57,193 bases of DNA from UBA6265 sp964526965 (GCA_964526965.1 CAZGML010000016.1:1-57193), one strand, 5' to 3'; shown: positions 1 to 9,364, counted from the first letter of the stretch. Made by a program: numbers and translations. The notes: generated by a model from the letters alone, not told the origin.

Positions 1-518
1 GGTGTATGGAAGAGCGATTCCTCCAGCGACGTTGTGCGGTCGTACTGGATCTCCACCTTCTGGTTCTCGGTAATATCGTTGTAGACCTGTATGGTACCGA
101 TCAACTGGTAGAGCCGATCCTGCTGGGTAATGCCCTGCGGCAGGTTGGCGCACTGGCCATCGTTGTAGCTGAGTCGAACCAGTACTGGGCCCCAGTTATC
201 CGCGGAGGGAGGCTCGGCTTCATCATCGTAGGCGATGGTGACACCGCGAATTCGCCCCTCCAGCACGGCATCCTGGGCGGAACTGACGGAGATGGTCGAA
301 CAGATGGGTTGGTCGGGAATGCTGCGATCTGAGGAGAGGTAAACGACGAAGAGCAAGATGACCAGCGCAGCCACGCCACCGAACAGGATGACGTAGACGG
401 AAAGAGGCCGGCCTTCACCATCTTCACCACCAGTGATACGGCGGCGAAAACGTGACGTTCGGGCTTCTGGTTCCTCGGAAGATTCCTCAACGTTTGGTTC
501 GTTTGTCTCGTCCGTCAC
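1..518 (-). CDS. Single-pass membrane protein, C-terminus cut by window edge
   Basis: The frame stays open from the start to the left edge of the window, so the gene is partial at its 3' end. The product has a charged, acidic cytoplasmic N-terminus of about 40 residues ending in a basic RFRRR patch. One hydrophobic segment follows (VYVILFGGVAALVILLFVVY), then an extracytoplasmic domain with two Cys residues. I chose GTG at 518 because GAAGGA lies about 8 bases upstream; an ATG at 527 in the same frame lies directly on that site. It is the last visible member of a three-gene minus-strand operon of membrane-anchored proteins. I recognise no family. An envelope-associated role is inferred from topology only. 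Confidence 0.6.
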   Translation of the reverse strand, partial: MTDETNEPNVEESSEEPEARTSRFRRRITGGEDGEGRPLSVYVILFGGVAALVILLFVVYLSSDRSIPDQPICSTISVSSAQDAVLEGRIRGVTIAYDDEAEPPSADNWGPVLVRLSYNDGQCANLPQGITQQDRLYQLIGTIQVYNDITENQKVEIQYDRTTSLEESLFHT

Positions 519-571
519 TCCGTACATCCTTCGTGATTGTCCGGTTTGCTATGTGTATGAGTGTAGCGAGG

Positions 572-787
572 TTAGCCTGTGCGCGTCAGCATTCGGCGAA
601 TACGATCCCCAAATCGTTGCCACACCACACCGAGCATGAGCAGGATTCCCGCCACCGTTAGGGGTATGCGAAGCGGAGCGGGAACCGTTGGGGTGTCGCC
701 GGTGATAATGGCGTTCACCATAATTACCGCCACCACCGCACAGAAAACGAGAAGCAGTATACCGGTGAGGTTCTCGCGCTCGAACAT
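572..787 (-). CDS. Small two-helix membrane protein
   Basis: This is a 71-residue protein with two hydrophobic segments, about residues 8-28 and 40-56, joined by a short Pro/Thr-rich loop. It ends in a basic tail (RFGDRIRRMLTRTG), which suggests both termini are cytoplasmic. It starts 3 bases after the stop of the gene at 791-1789, so the two are almost certainly co-transcribed and may be translationally coupled. No family is recognised. Its size and position suggest an accessory subunit or assembly partner of the larger membrane-anchored neighbours, which is inference. Confidence 0.6.
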   Translation of the reverse strand: MFERENLTGILLLVFCAVVAVIMVNAIITGDTPTVPAPLRIPLTVAGILLMLGVVWQRFGDRIRRMLTRTG

Positions 788-790
788 GAA

Positions 791-1789
791 CTACTGTCCC
801 AAAATCTGGTTGGCAACGTAAATGGCGTTCTCGGTTGAATCAACCCCGGGCGGACCTTGCACCATTACACGGTAGACGAGTTGGCCGTCTACCAGATAAA
901 TCGTTACCGCTTCGTTGCCGGTGTCAGGTGCGGTCCAGGTGAGCATGGCCGAGCCATCACCTATTTGTTCCATTTCGGCGGGGGTCCAGCCAAAGCTGGA
1001 AAGGATCGAGTCGAATTCGGGCAACATCGCCTGCGCCGCCTCGTCGCTTTCAAAGGCGTGAACGCTCACCACCACAGTGGTGCTGCCGGTCGTTGCCGGA
1101 TCAGTGGATTCATACGTGCGCGCCATGCCGGCTTGCCAACCGTGCGTTTCGAGAAGTTGCTCAACTTCTGGTCCACCACCCAGCGCTTCGATGACGCCCT
1201 GGAGTTCCTGCGGTGTATCGCCTGCTTCCTGGAACGGCCCGGGCATGCTCTCCACTACCGGGAGTGCGGCCCGGATGGAGTTTTCGTCGTAGACGATAGC
1301 TTCAGGAGTTGGGGTTGGAGGAACTTCTGTGGGAACCTGCGTGGCTTCTTCGGCTGCCGGGGTGCCCGCTGCACCGTCATCTGCGGGAGCTGCATCTTCG
1401 TCGTCGGCTTCATCGTCCGTTTCGGTTGCAGTGAGTTCTGCTACCCGGTCGTTGTTCTCATCCGTGCCAACGCCTTCGTCGTCCTCTCGCAAGGCCATCC
1501 AGCCAGCGACGATGAGTGCTCCGATTGCAACAACAACCAGGGCGCCGATGATGCCAGCGATAATCTGGCGTTTACGTCGCTGCCCCGGTGGCTGCAGGTC
1601 GAGTGGACTGTAGTCGTATTCCATGCGAGGCGGCGAGACAAAGGCAGCGGGATCTTGCTCTGGCGGCCCCTGCTGGGGCGCCTGTTGCGATGGGTCGGGC
1701 CCTACAGGCGGACCCTGTTGTTGGCCACCATTGGGCTGTGATCCCGGCGGTGGGGTTTGAGGGCGTGGTCGTTGCGGTCTTGGCTCCAT
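791..1789 (-). CDS. Pro-rich membrane-anchored protein with extracytoplasmic domain
   Basis: This 332-residue protein has a long cytoplasmic N-terminus rich in Pro and Gln (residues 1-70). A basic stop (RRKRQ) precedes one transmembrane helix (about 76-97). An acidic, Thr/Ala/Pro-rich stalk follows (about 100-170), then a folded C-terminal domain of about 160 residues that I cannot assign. The arrangement is that of a protein displayed on the outer face of the membrane. It heads a three-gene operon with 572-787 and the partial gene at the left edge. No clear ribosome site precedes the ATG at 1789. Function unknown. Confidence 0.7.
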   Translation of the reverse strand: MEPRPQRPRPQTPPPGSQPNGGQQQGPPVGPDPSQQAPQQGPPEQDPAAFVSPPRMEYDYSPLDLQPPGQRRKRQIIAGIIGALVVVAIGALIVAGWMALREDDEGVGTDENNDRVAELTATETDDEADDEDAAPADDGAAGTPAAEEATQVPTEVPPTPTPEAIVYDENSIRAALPVVESMPGPFQEAGDTPQELQGVIEALGGGPEVEQLLETHGWQAGMARTYESTDPATTGSTTVVVSVHAFESDEAAQAMLPEFDSILSSFGWTPAEMEQIGDGSAMLTWTAPDTGNEAVTIYLVDGQLVYRVMVQGPPGVDSTENAIYVANQILGQ

Positions 1790-2041
1790 AGGGAGCGGGT
1801 CCTTTCAGTTACTGAGTTAAGGGCGTGTTGTAACGCCTGTCCGTTCATTATCGCACGGGGCAGATATTCTGGTCATGAGGTGCGATCATCGGCTACCCAA
1901 CAGGCCAAAGTATGCCAGTTCTTACACGAATGTGCGCAGTGAATCTGGTACGCTGCCTGTTGGGAAAGCCGCGTGCATTACTACAACGCGTTATGCCGCA
2001 CGCAGGTGTTGAATGTTAGCTGAACGTCCGGAGTAATTGGT

Positions 2042-3040
2042 GTGAAGTTTTCTGTTCGATGGTTCCTGGCAATCATCGGCCTGGTTTTTCTTGCTCTTTC
2101 CATTGCATCGATCATCGCAGAAGATGATCTGTTGTGGGGTCTTGATACGTTCCCGTTGTGGTCTGCCCCCACTGGTATGGGGATTGTTGTTGGCCTGGCC
2201 TACATCAGCATGCTGGCCTCGGTTGGCCTGTTGTGGTTCCGCGCCTTTGTGGTTGGCTCGGTCGATCGCGGTTCGCAGAAGATCGCGCTCGGGTTCTCGG
2301 GCATCACACTGATGCTGCATATCCTGCTCGTTGGCTACATTCGCGTGTGGGAAATGCGTGGAGCGGTTTCGGATTTGTTCACCGCCGAAGCATGGGAGGT
2401 TGCTTCCAGCGCCAGTTCGGTACGGGCGGTGATTTGTCTCGTCATTGGGCTGCCGATCCAGCACTGGTTTGCCACTCGCGATGTCTCCAGGGAAGTCAAC
2501 CGCTGGGGCGTAGTCACTGGCGGACTCATTGCCCTCGGCTCGCTCACCGTGGTGGGGCACACGGCTTACCAGCCGCCCACAATCGTTTCGCACGGTATGG
2601 ATTTCGTGCACGGGGTTGGCGCAGCGTTCTGGTTTGGCGGGCTGCTGGGCCTCGTCCTCTTCCTGCAACGCGCCCTCAAGGCGCGGGCTGACCTGAAAAA
2701 GGTCGGTCGCGTGCTGACGGATTTCAGCAATTATGCGCTCTTCTGCGTGATTGCGCTGGCGGTATCCGGATCTGTAATGGCGTTCATGGTGAAGGATGAC
2801 CCGACGGAACTGACCGATTCGGCATTCTCGCAGGCGCTCACCCTCAAGCTGTTGCTCGTGATTATCCCCGTTCTGCTGGCGGCGTATAACCGCTTCAAGC
2901 TCATGCCACAACTGGAAGGCAGTGGGGGCAAAGGCGAGGTGTGGGATCAGCTGCGGCGCACCGCCCTCGCTGAAGTCGGGCTACTCACGATTATTCTGAT
3001 AGTTACCGGTTACCTGGTGCTCCAAAGCCCCGTACCGTAA
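2042..3040 (+). CDS. CopD-family membrane protein (copper resistance/export type)
   Basis: This 332-residue polytopic protein has about eight hydrophobic segments. The segment around residues 182-200 (DFVHGVGAAFWFGGLLGLVL) matches the CopD/PcoD pattern of a His-bearing helix followed by WxGG. CopD proteins are inner-membrane proteins linked to copper handling, often with a CopC partner; no CopC domain is seen here. Translation starts at GTG 2042. It is followed after 9 bases by the VanZ-like gene and then rtcB, all on the plus strand, suggesting one transcript. The fold is fairly certain; the metal role is inferred from the family. Confidence 0.7.
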   Translation: MKFSVRWFLAIIGLVFLALSIASIIAEDDLLWGLDTFPLWSAPTGMGIVVGLAYISMLASVGLLWFRAFVVGSVDRGSQKIALGFSGITLMLHILLVGYIRVWEMRGAVSDLFTAEAWEVASSASSVRAVICLVIGLPIQHWFATRDVSREVNRWGVVTGGLIALGSLTVVGHTAYQPPTIVSHGMDFVHGVGAAFWFGGLLGLVLFLQRALKARADLKKVGRVLTDFSNYALFCVIALAVSGSVMAFMVKDDPTELTDSAFSQALTLKLLLVIIPVLLAAYNRFKLMPQLEGSGGKGEVWDQLRRTALAEVGLLTIILIVTGYLVLQSPVP

Positions 3041-3049
3041 GGGAGATTA

Positions 3050-3445
3050 ATGGATCAGAAGCGCACATTCTTCGATACGGCGTTCGCCCGCATCGTCCCC
3101 GCGGCATGGGTAATGTCCACCATTTGGTGGCTGAGTGACCGCGAAACGCTGCCGAAACCTCCGGGCCTAACCTCCGAAATCTGGAGCTACATCGGCCACA
3201 TCGGTATGTTCGGATTGCTCGGCATCACCATCTGGTTTGCGCTGGGCCTGAACTCTCGCTTGCTCGACCGGGAGCGAGCCGTGTGGGCCATCGGTATTGC
3301 AACCGCATACGGTGTGCTGGACGAGTATCACCAGAGCTTTGTGCCCGGGCGCGACCCGAGCGCATTGGATGTGCTGGCGGATTTCATCGGCGCCCTGCTG
3401 GCCGTTGTCATCATCCCGCGAATATTTCGGCGTTTCTTCGAGTGA
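3050..3445 (+). CDS. VanZ-like membrane protein
   Basis: This 131-residue protein has four predicted membrane helices. The stretch LDEYHQSFVPGRDPSALDV, about residues 88-106, is the VanZ signature (DExxQ, PGR, then D in the next helix). VanZ gives low-level teicoplanin resistance in enterococci; most chromosomal homologues have no defined function and are thought to act in the envelope. It lies 9 bases after the CopD-like gene, with GGGAG ahead of the ATG. The family call is good and the function open. Confidence 0.75.
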   Translation: MDQKRTFFDTAFARIVPAAWVMSTIWWLSDRETLPKPPGLTSEIWSYIGHIGMFGLLGITIWFALGLNSRLLDRERAVWAIGIATAYGVLDEYHQSFVPGRDPSALDVLADFIGALLAVVIIPRIFRRFFE

Positions 3446-3488
3446 TTTTCCCGGGCCGTGTAGCATGGATAGCAAAGGAGGCCTGTCC

Positions 3489-4709
3489 ATGTCGTTCACA
3501 GTCTTCAGGGAATCCGATTCACTCGTACCAGCTCATCTCTGGCTGCCCCTTCGCGAAATAGAAGAACCGGCGCTCGACCAGATCCGAAATTCCATCAAGC
3601 ACCCGGATATCGGGCGTCATCTCTACGTACCGGTCATGCCCGATTGCCACGTTGGCTACGGCGTTACCATCGGATCAGTGGTGCCCACCAGCGGTACCGT
3701 GATACCGAACGCCGTCGGCGTCGATATCGGGTGCGGCATGTGCGCAGTGAACACCGGCGTACAGCTCACCGATGAAATGGATCGCGACTTCTGGCGCAAC
3801 TGGGGCGGAAGCGTGATGCGAGAAGTGCCAACCGGGTTCTCATCCCACAAACAGCCGCAAAACCTTGGTCCGCTCGATCGCGCATTGCGCGTCAAGAGCT
3901 TGCAGTCGCTGTTGCCAAGCAAGGCTGCGCATCAACTTGGGACGCTCGGTGGTGGCAACCATTTTATGGAAGCGCAGCTGGACGAGGAAAATCGGATTTG
4001 GCTGATGGTTCACTCGGGCTCCCGCCATACCGGTTTACGCATCGCTAACCATTACCACGAACTTGCGGTACACCAGAGCGCCGCGCGTGGGTTACATCAG
4101 TCCACCCCGAAGGAGCTTTCCTCGCTGCAAATTGATAGTGCCGCCGGGCAGGATTACCTGCACGATATGCACTGGGCAGAGGAGTTCGCGCTTCACTCGC
4201 GCCTGCAAATGCTTGAATCTATGCGGGAGACGTTTCTGGAGTCTGTCGCGGCTATCTCCGATCCACCCGCAGCGGCGGATCACGAGGTGATCAACATCCA
4301 CCACAACTTCGCGTCGCTGGAAGAGCATGGTGGCGAAGAGGTGATGGTGCATCGCAAGGGCGCAACGCAAGCGAAGAAGGGGCAGCTCGGGATCATTCCC
4401 GGCTCAATGGGCACCCCCAGCTACATCGTGCGCGGCAAGGGCAATCCGGATTCGCTGGAGAGTTGCTCGCACGGCGCCGGACGCCAGATGGGGCGAAAAG
4501 CTGCCAAGCGCAAGCTCACTACTGAGATGTTTGCCGAATCCATCGCCAGCACCCATTCGACTCCATCCGGAAAATACATTGACGAGGCTCCGGGCGCGTA
4601 TAAAGACATCGATGTCGTCATCAAACGCCAGGCCGATCTGATCGATGTGGTGCACGAGTTGCGCCCGATTATGACGGTGAAGGGGGATAGCAAATCTCGC
4701 GACGATTAA
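3489..4709 (+). CDS. rtcB: RNA-splicing ligase RtcB
   Basis: RtcB joins RNA 2',3'-cyclic phosphate or 3'-phosphate ends to 5'-OH ends using GTP and Mn2+, in RNA repair or tRNA ligation. The 406-residue product shows the family motifs in order: MPDCHVGYG (about 50-58), GVDIGCGM with the metal-binding Cys at residue 82, LGGGNHF, HSGSR, the NIHHNFA metal-binding His pair, and SHGAGR with the His expected to be guanylylated. I chose ATG 3489 because AAGGAGG sits 7 bases upstream; an in-frame ATG at 3465 lacks a site. The length is slightly short of the E. coli enzyme and normal for the compact class. No RtcA or archease is adjacent. The 3' end overlaps folC, which converges on it. Confidence 0.93.
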   Translation: MSFTVFRESDSLVPAHLWLPLREIEEPALDQIRNSIKHPDIGRHLYVPVMPDCHVGYGVTIGSVVPTSGTVIPNAVGVDIGCGMCAVNTGVQLTDEMDRDFWRNWGGSVMREVPTGFSSHKQPQNLGPLDRALRVKSLQSLLPSKAAHQLGTLGGGNHFMEAQLDEENRIWLMVHSGSRHTGLRIANHYHELAVHQSAARGLHQSTPKELSSLQIDSAAGQDYLHDMHWAEEFALHSRLQMLESMRETFLESVAAISDPPAAADHEVINIHHNFASLEEHGGEEVMVHRKGATQAKKGQLGIIPGSMGTPSYIVRGKGNPDSLESCSHGAGRQMGRKAAKRKLTTEMFAESIASTHSTPSGKYIDEAPGAYKDIDVVIKRQADLIDVVHELRPIMTVKGDSKSRDD

Positions 4710-6073
4710 TCCTGGATGGGTGGATCGACGAATTCTGCGAGCCCAAGCGTCACCCGCGCCTCGGCCGCCGTGGTAAACGATCCGGTGATGACAATCACCT
4801 CGGCTGGTGATTGCACTGCCAGGGCAATGCCCTCGCTCACGCTACCGGCTACCTCGGGCTCCACTCCCACGCGTTGGATAGATGCTCTCAAGTCAGCCAA
4901 CGGCAATGCTCGGGGGTTATTGGGCTCTACAGCGATCCAACGTGAGGAGACTTCGGCGAGTGGTTCCAATATCGCCTGCTGATCCTTGTCGGTGAGCATG
5001 CCGATCACCAACGCGACGGGTGCATCCCCAAACTGGTCCCGCACAGCAGCGCCTAACGCGGCTGTAGATGCGGGCGTGTGTGCGCCATCGATCACGATGG
5101 TCTGGCCGGATGGGAGGGAGATCTGCTCAAATCGTGCCGGCAAGATGGTATGCGCAAGTCCGTAGCGGATTGCCTCTTCACTTGTCTGCAGGGACGGCGT
5201 GGCTTCACCCAGCGCGATCACCGCGGCTATTGCCAAACCGGCGTTATCGACCTGGTGTGATCCGATCAACGAGCTTTGGAGCGATTCTATTGTCACCTCG
5301 CCACGAGTGAAGGTGAATTGACCATGCGAGCCCTCCGTCCGCCAAGGCTTCCCGGCAATGTGCAGGGGCGCGTTCAGCCGCCCTGCGGTATCGCAGATGA
5401 CATCTAATGCTTCCGCAGGTTGCGACGCTGCAATAACTGGTCGCGATGCCTTAATGATCCCCGCCTTGTTGCGGGCGATCTCTGCCATGGATGACCCGAG
5501 GACAGCGGTATGCTCGAAATCGAGTGTTGCGATAACCGATACGGCTGGGTCAACGATGTTGGTTGAATCGAGTTCGCCGCCCATTCCAACTTCTACGACC
5601 GCAACTTCACAGCCCTGCTCCGCGAACCACGCGAGTGCCATGGCCGTGTTGAGTTCGAAGGCTGTTATGCGACCAAGCTCGGGCTGATCGTTCTCGATAT
5701 CACTCGCTGCCTGGATGAACCGGGAGGTGAGGGATGTGAACACGTGCTCCGATATCATCTCATTATCAAGTACGAACCGTTCGCGGAATGAGTGCAGGTG
5801 AGGGGAGAGGAAACGCCCGGTGCGGATATCGGCTGCCCGCAACATGGCGTCGATCATCGCCGAGGTGGAACCTTTGCCCTTGCTGCCGGCGACATGGATG
5901 ATCTCGTTGGGCAGCTCATTATGCCCTGTATGGTCGAGCAGCGCCCTGGTCCGTTTAAGGCCAAGCCGGGCGGCATCATCGCCGGCGAACGGGTTGCTGA
6001 TGAATCCGCGATCGTAGCCGGAGCGATTCCAAATGGCCCTGAGGGCGTCTTCGTACGATGAGATTGATTGCAC
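4706..6073 (-). CDS. folC: Folylpolyglutamate synthase / dihydrofolate synthase
   Basis: This 455-residue Mur-ligase-family enzyme adds glutamate to dihydropteroate or folates using ATP, in folate cofactor synthesis in the cytoplasm. Visible motifs are the P-loop HVAGSKGKGST (about 60-70), FLSPHLHSFRERF, the family-specific VVEVGMGGELDSTN (usually GGRLDATN), HTAVLG, KAGIIK, and a C-terminal domain with VIDGAHTP. Translation probably starts at GTG 6073, where no strong ribosome site is seen, so the true start could lie slightly downstream. The last four bases overlap the stop of rtcB on the other strand. Whether it has both synthase activities cannot be told from sequence. Confidence 0.9.
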   Translation of the reverse strand: MQSISSYEDALRAIWNRSGYDRGFISNPFAGDDAARLGLKRTRALLDHTGHNELPNEIIHVAGSKGKGSTSAMIDAMLRAADIRTGRFLSPHLHSFRERFVLDNEMISEHVFTSLTSRFIQAASDIENDQPELGRITAFELNTAMALAWFAEQGCEVAVVEVGMGGELDSTNIVDPAVSVIATLDFEHTAVLGSSMAEIARNKAGIIKASRPVIAASQPAEALDVICDTAGRLNAPLHIAGKPWRTEGSHGQFTFTRGEVTIESLQSSLIGSHQVDNAGLAIAAVIALGEATPSLQTSEEAIRYGLAHTILPARFEQISLPSGQTIVIDGAHTPASTAALGAAVRDQFGDAPVALVIGMLTDKDQQAILEPLAEVSSRWIAVEPNNPRALPLADLRASIQRVGVEPEVAGSVSEGIALAVQSPAEVIVITGSFTTAAEARVTLGLAEFVDPPIQD

Positions 6074-6241
6074 AGAATGTGTCTTTCAGTTCGATAACAG
6101 CGCGAGTACAACTCCGTTCATCATATCTGCACAATGAACCGAGGGTGAAAGCGTCGGTTGGTGTGGTACGTTTTCACTATTCTCAGTCATTGTCGATGAG
6201 ACGATGCGCGCCTTCTTCGTAATGATCTCGGGTAGAAACCT

Positions 6242-7417
6242 ATGCTTCTCCGGTTTTTTCGCAGCGAGCCGGCCGCGGCCATCGTACTGCTTGTTATGGC
6301 TGCGCTTGCAATTGTCGTCGCAAACTCCCCATTGCAATCTGCGTACGAAAACGTTCTCGGTAGCTACGTACTCGGGATATCAGTACACCATTGGATCAAT
6401 GATGCCCTGATGGCGGTCTTTTTCCTGATGGTGGGGTTGGAAATCAAACGAGAGGTTACCGTAGGCGCACTCTCAACCTGGCGGCTGCGTGTGCTTCCCG
6501 GTGTTGCGGCCGTTGGCGGCATGGCGATTCCGGCGCTGATTTTCGTGCTGGTGAACCGTGGCGACAGCCTCCATCTGGATGGTTGGGCGATTCCTGCTGC
6601 TACCGATATCGCGTTTGCGCTCGGGGTGCTGGCGCTGCTTGGCAGCCGCGTTCCCGCCGCGATCCGCGTGTTGCTGGTAGGCATCGCGATTATCGATGAC
6701 CTGCTTGCCATTCTCGTTATTGCATTCTTCTACTCAGATTCACTCTATGCCGGTTGGCTTGGGATCGCGGCGGCACTTGTGGTGGCATTGTTCATCCTCA
6801 ACCGATTTGGTGTGAAGTCGCTGATTCCATATTTGGTTGTCGGTGTTGGACTTTGGTATGCAGTCTACGAATCCGGACTCCACGCCACGCTGGCTGGCGT
6901 GATCCTGGCGATATTCATCCCGACAACCCAGCCAGAAGGTGGAGGCATGTCCCCGCTCAATACGCTGGAACACGGCATTGTGCAGTGGGTGAATTTCGGC
7001 ATTGTCCCCCTCTTCGGGTTTGCGAATGCCGGTATCTCGTTCTCCGGTCTCGGAAGTGATGCATTTATTGGCACCCTGCCGATCGGCATTGCACTTGGAT
7101 TGTTCCTCGGCAAGCAGATTGGTATTTTCGGCTCACTGTGGCTGCTGGTGCGGTTGGGATTGGCCCATATGCCCGCTCGCACAACCTGGCCCCAGTTGTT
7201 TTCGATGGCCGTATTGTGCGGAATCGGATTTACCATGAGCCTCTTCATCGGAGGACTCGCATTTGCATCGTACGATGAGCTGCTGGATGCGACGAAGATC
7301 GGCGTGATTGGCGGATCGCTGGCATCCGCACTCGTTGGTTCTTTCCTTATGCTTCGCGCCACCCAACAGGAAGCGGCAGAGGTTGCTGCGGAAGTGCAAA
7401 CCTCGCCCGGATCGTAG
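6242..7417 (+). CDS. nhaA: Na+/H+ antiporter NhaA
   Basis: NhaA exchanges cytoplasmic Na+ (or Li+) for protons across the membrane and serves in salt and alkaline pH tolerance. The 391-residue product has about eleven to twelve hydrophobic helices. It keeps the essential acidic residues: the TDIAFALG motif (Asp122, like E. coli Asp133) and AIIDDLLAI (Asp152-Asp153, like Asp163-164). GLEIKREVTVG near residue 65 is also typical. The gene is monocistronic and ends in a hairpin that overlaps its stop codon. Its presence fits the osmoprotectant uptake system 26 kb away, since both help a cell facing salt, though no direct link is shown. Confidence 0.93.
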   Translation: MLLRFFRSEPAAAIVLLVMAALAIVVANSPLQSAYENVLGSYVLGISVHHWINDALMAVFFLMVGLEIKREVTVGALSTWRLRVLPGVAAVGGMAIPALIFVLVNRGDSLHLDGWAIPAATDIAFALGVLALLGSRVPAAIRVLLVGIAIIDDLLAILVIAFFYSDSLYAGWLGIAAALVVALFILNRFGVKSLIPYLVVGVGLWYAVYESGLHATLAGVILAIFIPTTQPEGGGMSPLNTLEHGIVQWVNFGIVPLFGFANAGISFSGLGSDAFIGTLPIGIALGLFLGKQIGIFGSLWLLVRLGLAHMPARTTWPQLFSMAVLCGIGFTMSLFIGGLAFASYDELLDATKIGVIGGSLASALVGSFLMLRATQQEAAEVAAEVQTSPGS

Positions 7418-7433
7418 CGGGTGAGGTTTGCGC
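7396..7433. terminator. Bidirectional terminator-like hairpin between nhaA and the peptide-binding protein gene
   Basis: Arms GCAAACCTCGCCCG (7396-7409) and CGGGTGAGGTTTGC (7418-7431) pair over 14 bp with one G-U and an 8-base loop. The left arm includes the last codons of nhaA. There is no long T tract. The two genes converge here, so one hairpin could serve both. Confidence 0.6.
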
Positions 7434-7459
7434 GTGAGGCGAACTGTGACGGGATTCGG

Positions 7460-9364
7460 CTACTCAGCCTCGTCCTTGCGGTTCCAGTTTGCGATATTCC
7501 AGTAATTGTACTCAAAGCCGGCGCCGAGGGCGACGTTTTCGTTGTACAGGTCCCTGGAGATCGCGTACACATCTGCCGCGCGGTTGACCAGTGGAATAAC
7601 TGCCCGGTCCATAATGACTGCATCATTCATGGTAATGAACAGTTCTGCAGCCTCTTCCATTGAGGTCACTTCCTGCACAGCTTCGAACGCGGCGTCGTAT
7701 TCCTCGTTCGCCCAGCGCTGGCGGTTGCCGCCGGTCCACTGGTTGCTGGCCTGCGAGAAGTTTCGTCGATCCGGTCCAGCGTACCAGTCGCTCATGTAGG
7801 CGATCGGCATGGTGCTGGTGGAGTTGTTGGTGTACATGTTCATATCCCAGTACATCTTGTTGATGGTCTGGTCATTACCCGCGGCACTATCGAAGTAAAT
7901 ACCGGCGTCAATCTGCTCCAGCTCGATTTCAACACCGATGGCTTCGAAGTTGGCCTGCACGATTGACTGTGTCTTCTGGCGCACCAGGTTCACCGATGTC
8001 GCGAACACACCGGAAAGCTGGACGCCATCCTTCTCGCGTACGCCATCGTCGTTCAGGGCCCAGCCGGCGTCGTCGAGAATCTGGTTGGCGCGCTCCGGGT
8101 CGTAATCCCAGCTGGTGTTCGGGCTTTCGAACGCCGGAATACCTACCAGTACGTTGGCCGTGGGCGGCTCGCCCGGGCTGTAGAGGCTGGTGGCAATCAA
8201 TTCACGATCGATCGCGAGGTTCATCGCCTCGCGTACATCCGGATCTGTAATCCACGGGTGAGGTGTGTTCATTTCGGAGTACTGGCCATCAACTTCCTTG
8301 TTCGGATCGGTGAAGTTGAAGTGAATGCGCTCCAGGCTTGTACCCGGTTCAACCACGAGTTCGCCCGGGTTACCGTCCTCCAGCATGCTGGTGAGTACTT
8401 CCGGCTCTACCTGCAGGTTCCAGGCGTAATCGTAATCGCCCGTTTGCAGCACACTGCGCGCTGCGGCTGCAGCATCACCACCGCCCTTGAGCTCAATTGT
8501 GGCGAAGGCCGGCTTGTTTTCGTGCCGATACCGTTCGTTAATGGCAAAGCTGGCACTATCGTTTGGTTCGAACGATTCTACGATGTATGGGCCGGTTCCG
8601 ACTGGAGCCAGCTGGAATTCCGCTGAGACCTCTTCGTTGGTGATGTCTCCATCCCACAGATGGGCGGGATAGATGTGGCCGTTGTTACCGCCGGTGAAGG
8701 CATCGTACCAGCCGGCTGCCGGGCTCTTGAATGTGACAACTGCCGTGAGGTCATCTTCGGCGACGATGCTCTCAATCGATTCCCAGATGTCGTAGCTCAC
8801 GGATGCGTTGTCCACCTCCATGATCCATTCCCACGTGAAGACCACATCGTTCGCGGTGAACGGTTCGCCATCGCTCCACACAACGCCTTCAAGCAAGTTG
8901 AAGGTCACGGAGGTGAGGTCTTCGGCGAGCATGCCATTTTCCACCGAGGGAACCTCGGTGATCAGGTTTGGTACCAGTGTGGTATCCGCGGCATAGCGCA
9001 TGAGTGGCTCATTCACCATATCTGCCGGCATGAAATCCTTGGTGCCGGTGGCGCGGTGGGCCATGAGGTGCGTGGGTGCCTGCCATTGCAGCAGTTTCAG
9101 TTCACCATCCTGGCCGCGTGTTTTACCTTCCATGCCCACTTCGGGGATTCCACCAGAAGCCACGGGCGTGGCATCTGGTGTGGCATCCTGCATTGCGTAG
9201 TTGGCGAAGCCATTTTTTGTACGGCCCGCTGCAGTATTGGCGAGGAACATCGAAACTGGTGCTGCAACACCGAGGGCAGCGGCACCTTTCATGAACCCAC
9301 GACGATCAATATCGCCGTGCTTCAGTTGCTCGTAAAGCGACGCGAGCTTTCCCTTCTCTGCCAT
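7460..9364 (-). CDS. Peptide-type ABC transporter substrate-binding protein, Tat-exported, orphan
   Basis: This 634-residue protein is of the DppA/OppA class (SBP family 5), which binds peptides, nickel or related ligands outside the membrane. Residues 18-45 hold a Tat signal (DRRGFMKG followed by an Ala-rich stretch). The body shows family features such as FNLLEGVVWSDGEPFTANDVVFTWEW and IVAEDDLTAVVTFKSP. ATG 9364 is chosen because GGAGG lies 7 bases upstream; an earlier in-frame start at 9460 has none. No permease or ATPase gene lies next to it, so it must work with components encoded elsewhere, or by itself. No Cys lipobox is seen. Ligand unknown. Confidence 0.85.
   Translation of the reverse strand: MAEKGKLASLYEQLKHGDIDRRGFMKGAAALGVAAPVSMFLANTAAGRTKNGFANYAMQDATPDATPVASGGIPEVGMEGKTRGQDGELKLLQWQAPTHLMAHRATGTKDFMPADMVNEPLMRYAADTTLVPNLITEVPSVENGMLAEDLTSVTFNLLEGVVWSDGEPFTANDVVFTWEWIMEVDNASVSYDIWESIESIVAEDDLTAVVTFKSPAAGWYDAFTGGNNGHIYPAHLWDGDITNEEVSAEFQLAPVGTGPYIVESFEPNDSASFAINERYRHENKPAFATIELKGGGDAAAAARSVLQTGDYDYAWNLQVEPEVLTSMLEDGNPGELVVEPGTSLERIHFNFTDPNKEVDGQYSEMNTPHPWITDPDVREAMNLAIDRELIATSLYSPGEPPTANVLVGIPAFESPNTSWDYDPERANQILDDAGWALNDDGVREKDGVQLSGVFATSVNLVRQKTQSIVQANFEAIGVEIELEQIDAGIYFDSAAGNDQTINKMYWDMNMYTNNSTSTMPIAYMSDWYAGPDRRNFSQASNQWTGGNRQRWANEEYDAAFEAVQEVTSMEEAAELFITMNDAVIMDRAVIPLVNRAADVYAISRDLYNENVALGAGFEYNYWNIANWNRKDEAE

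Noticed and set aside
101..490. 129-codon minus-strand frame at the left edge
   Set aside because: A different minus-strand frame (1-518) gives a proper membrane helix and a good start site, so this frame is a shadow.
857..1741. 294-codon plus-strand open frame opposite the Pro-rich membrane protein gene
   Set aside because: The minus-strand gene has clear domain structure; this frame is rich in Cys and Arg and has no domain logic.
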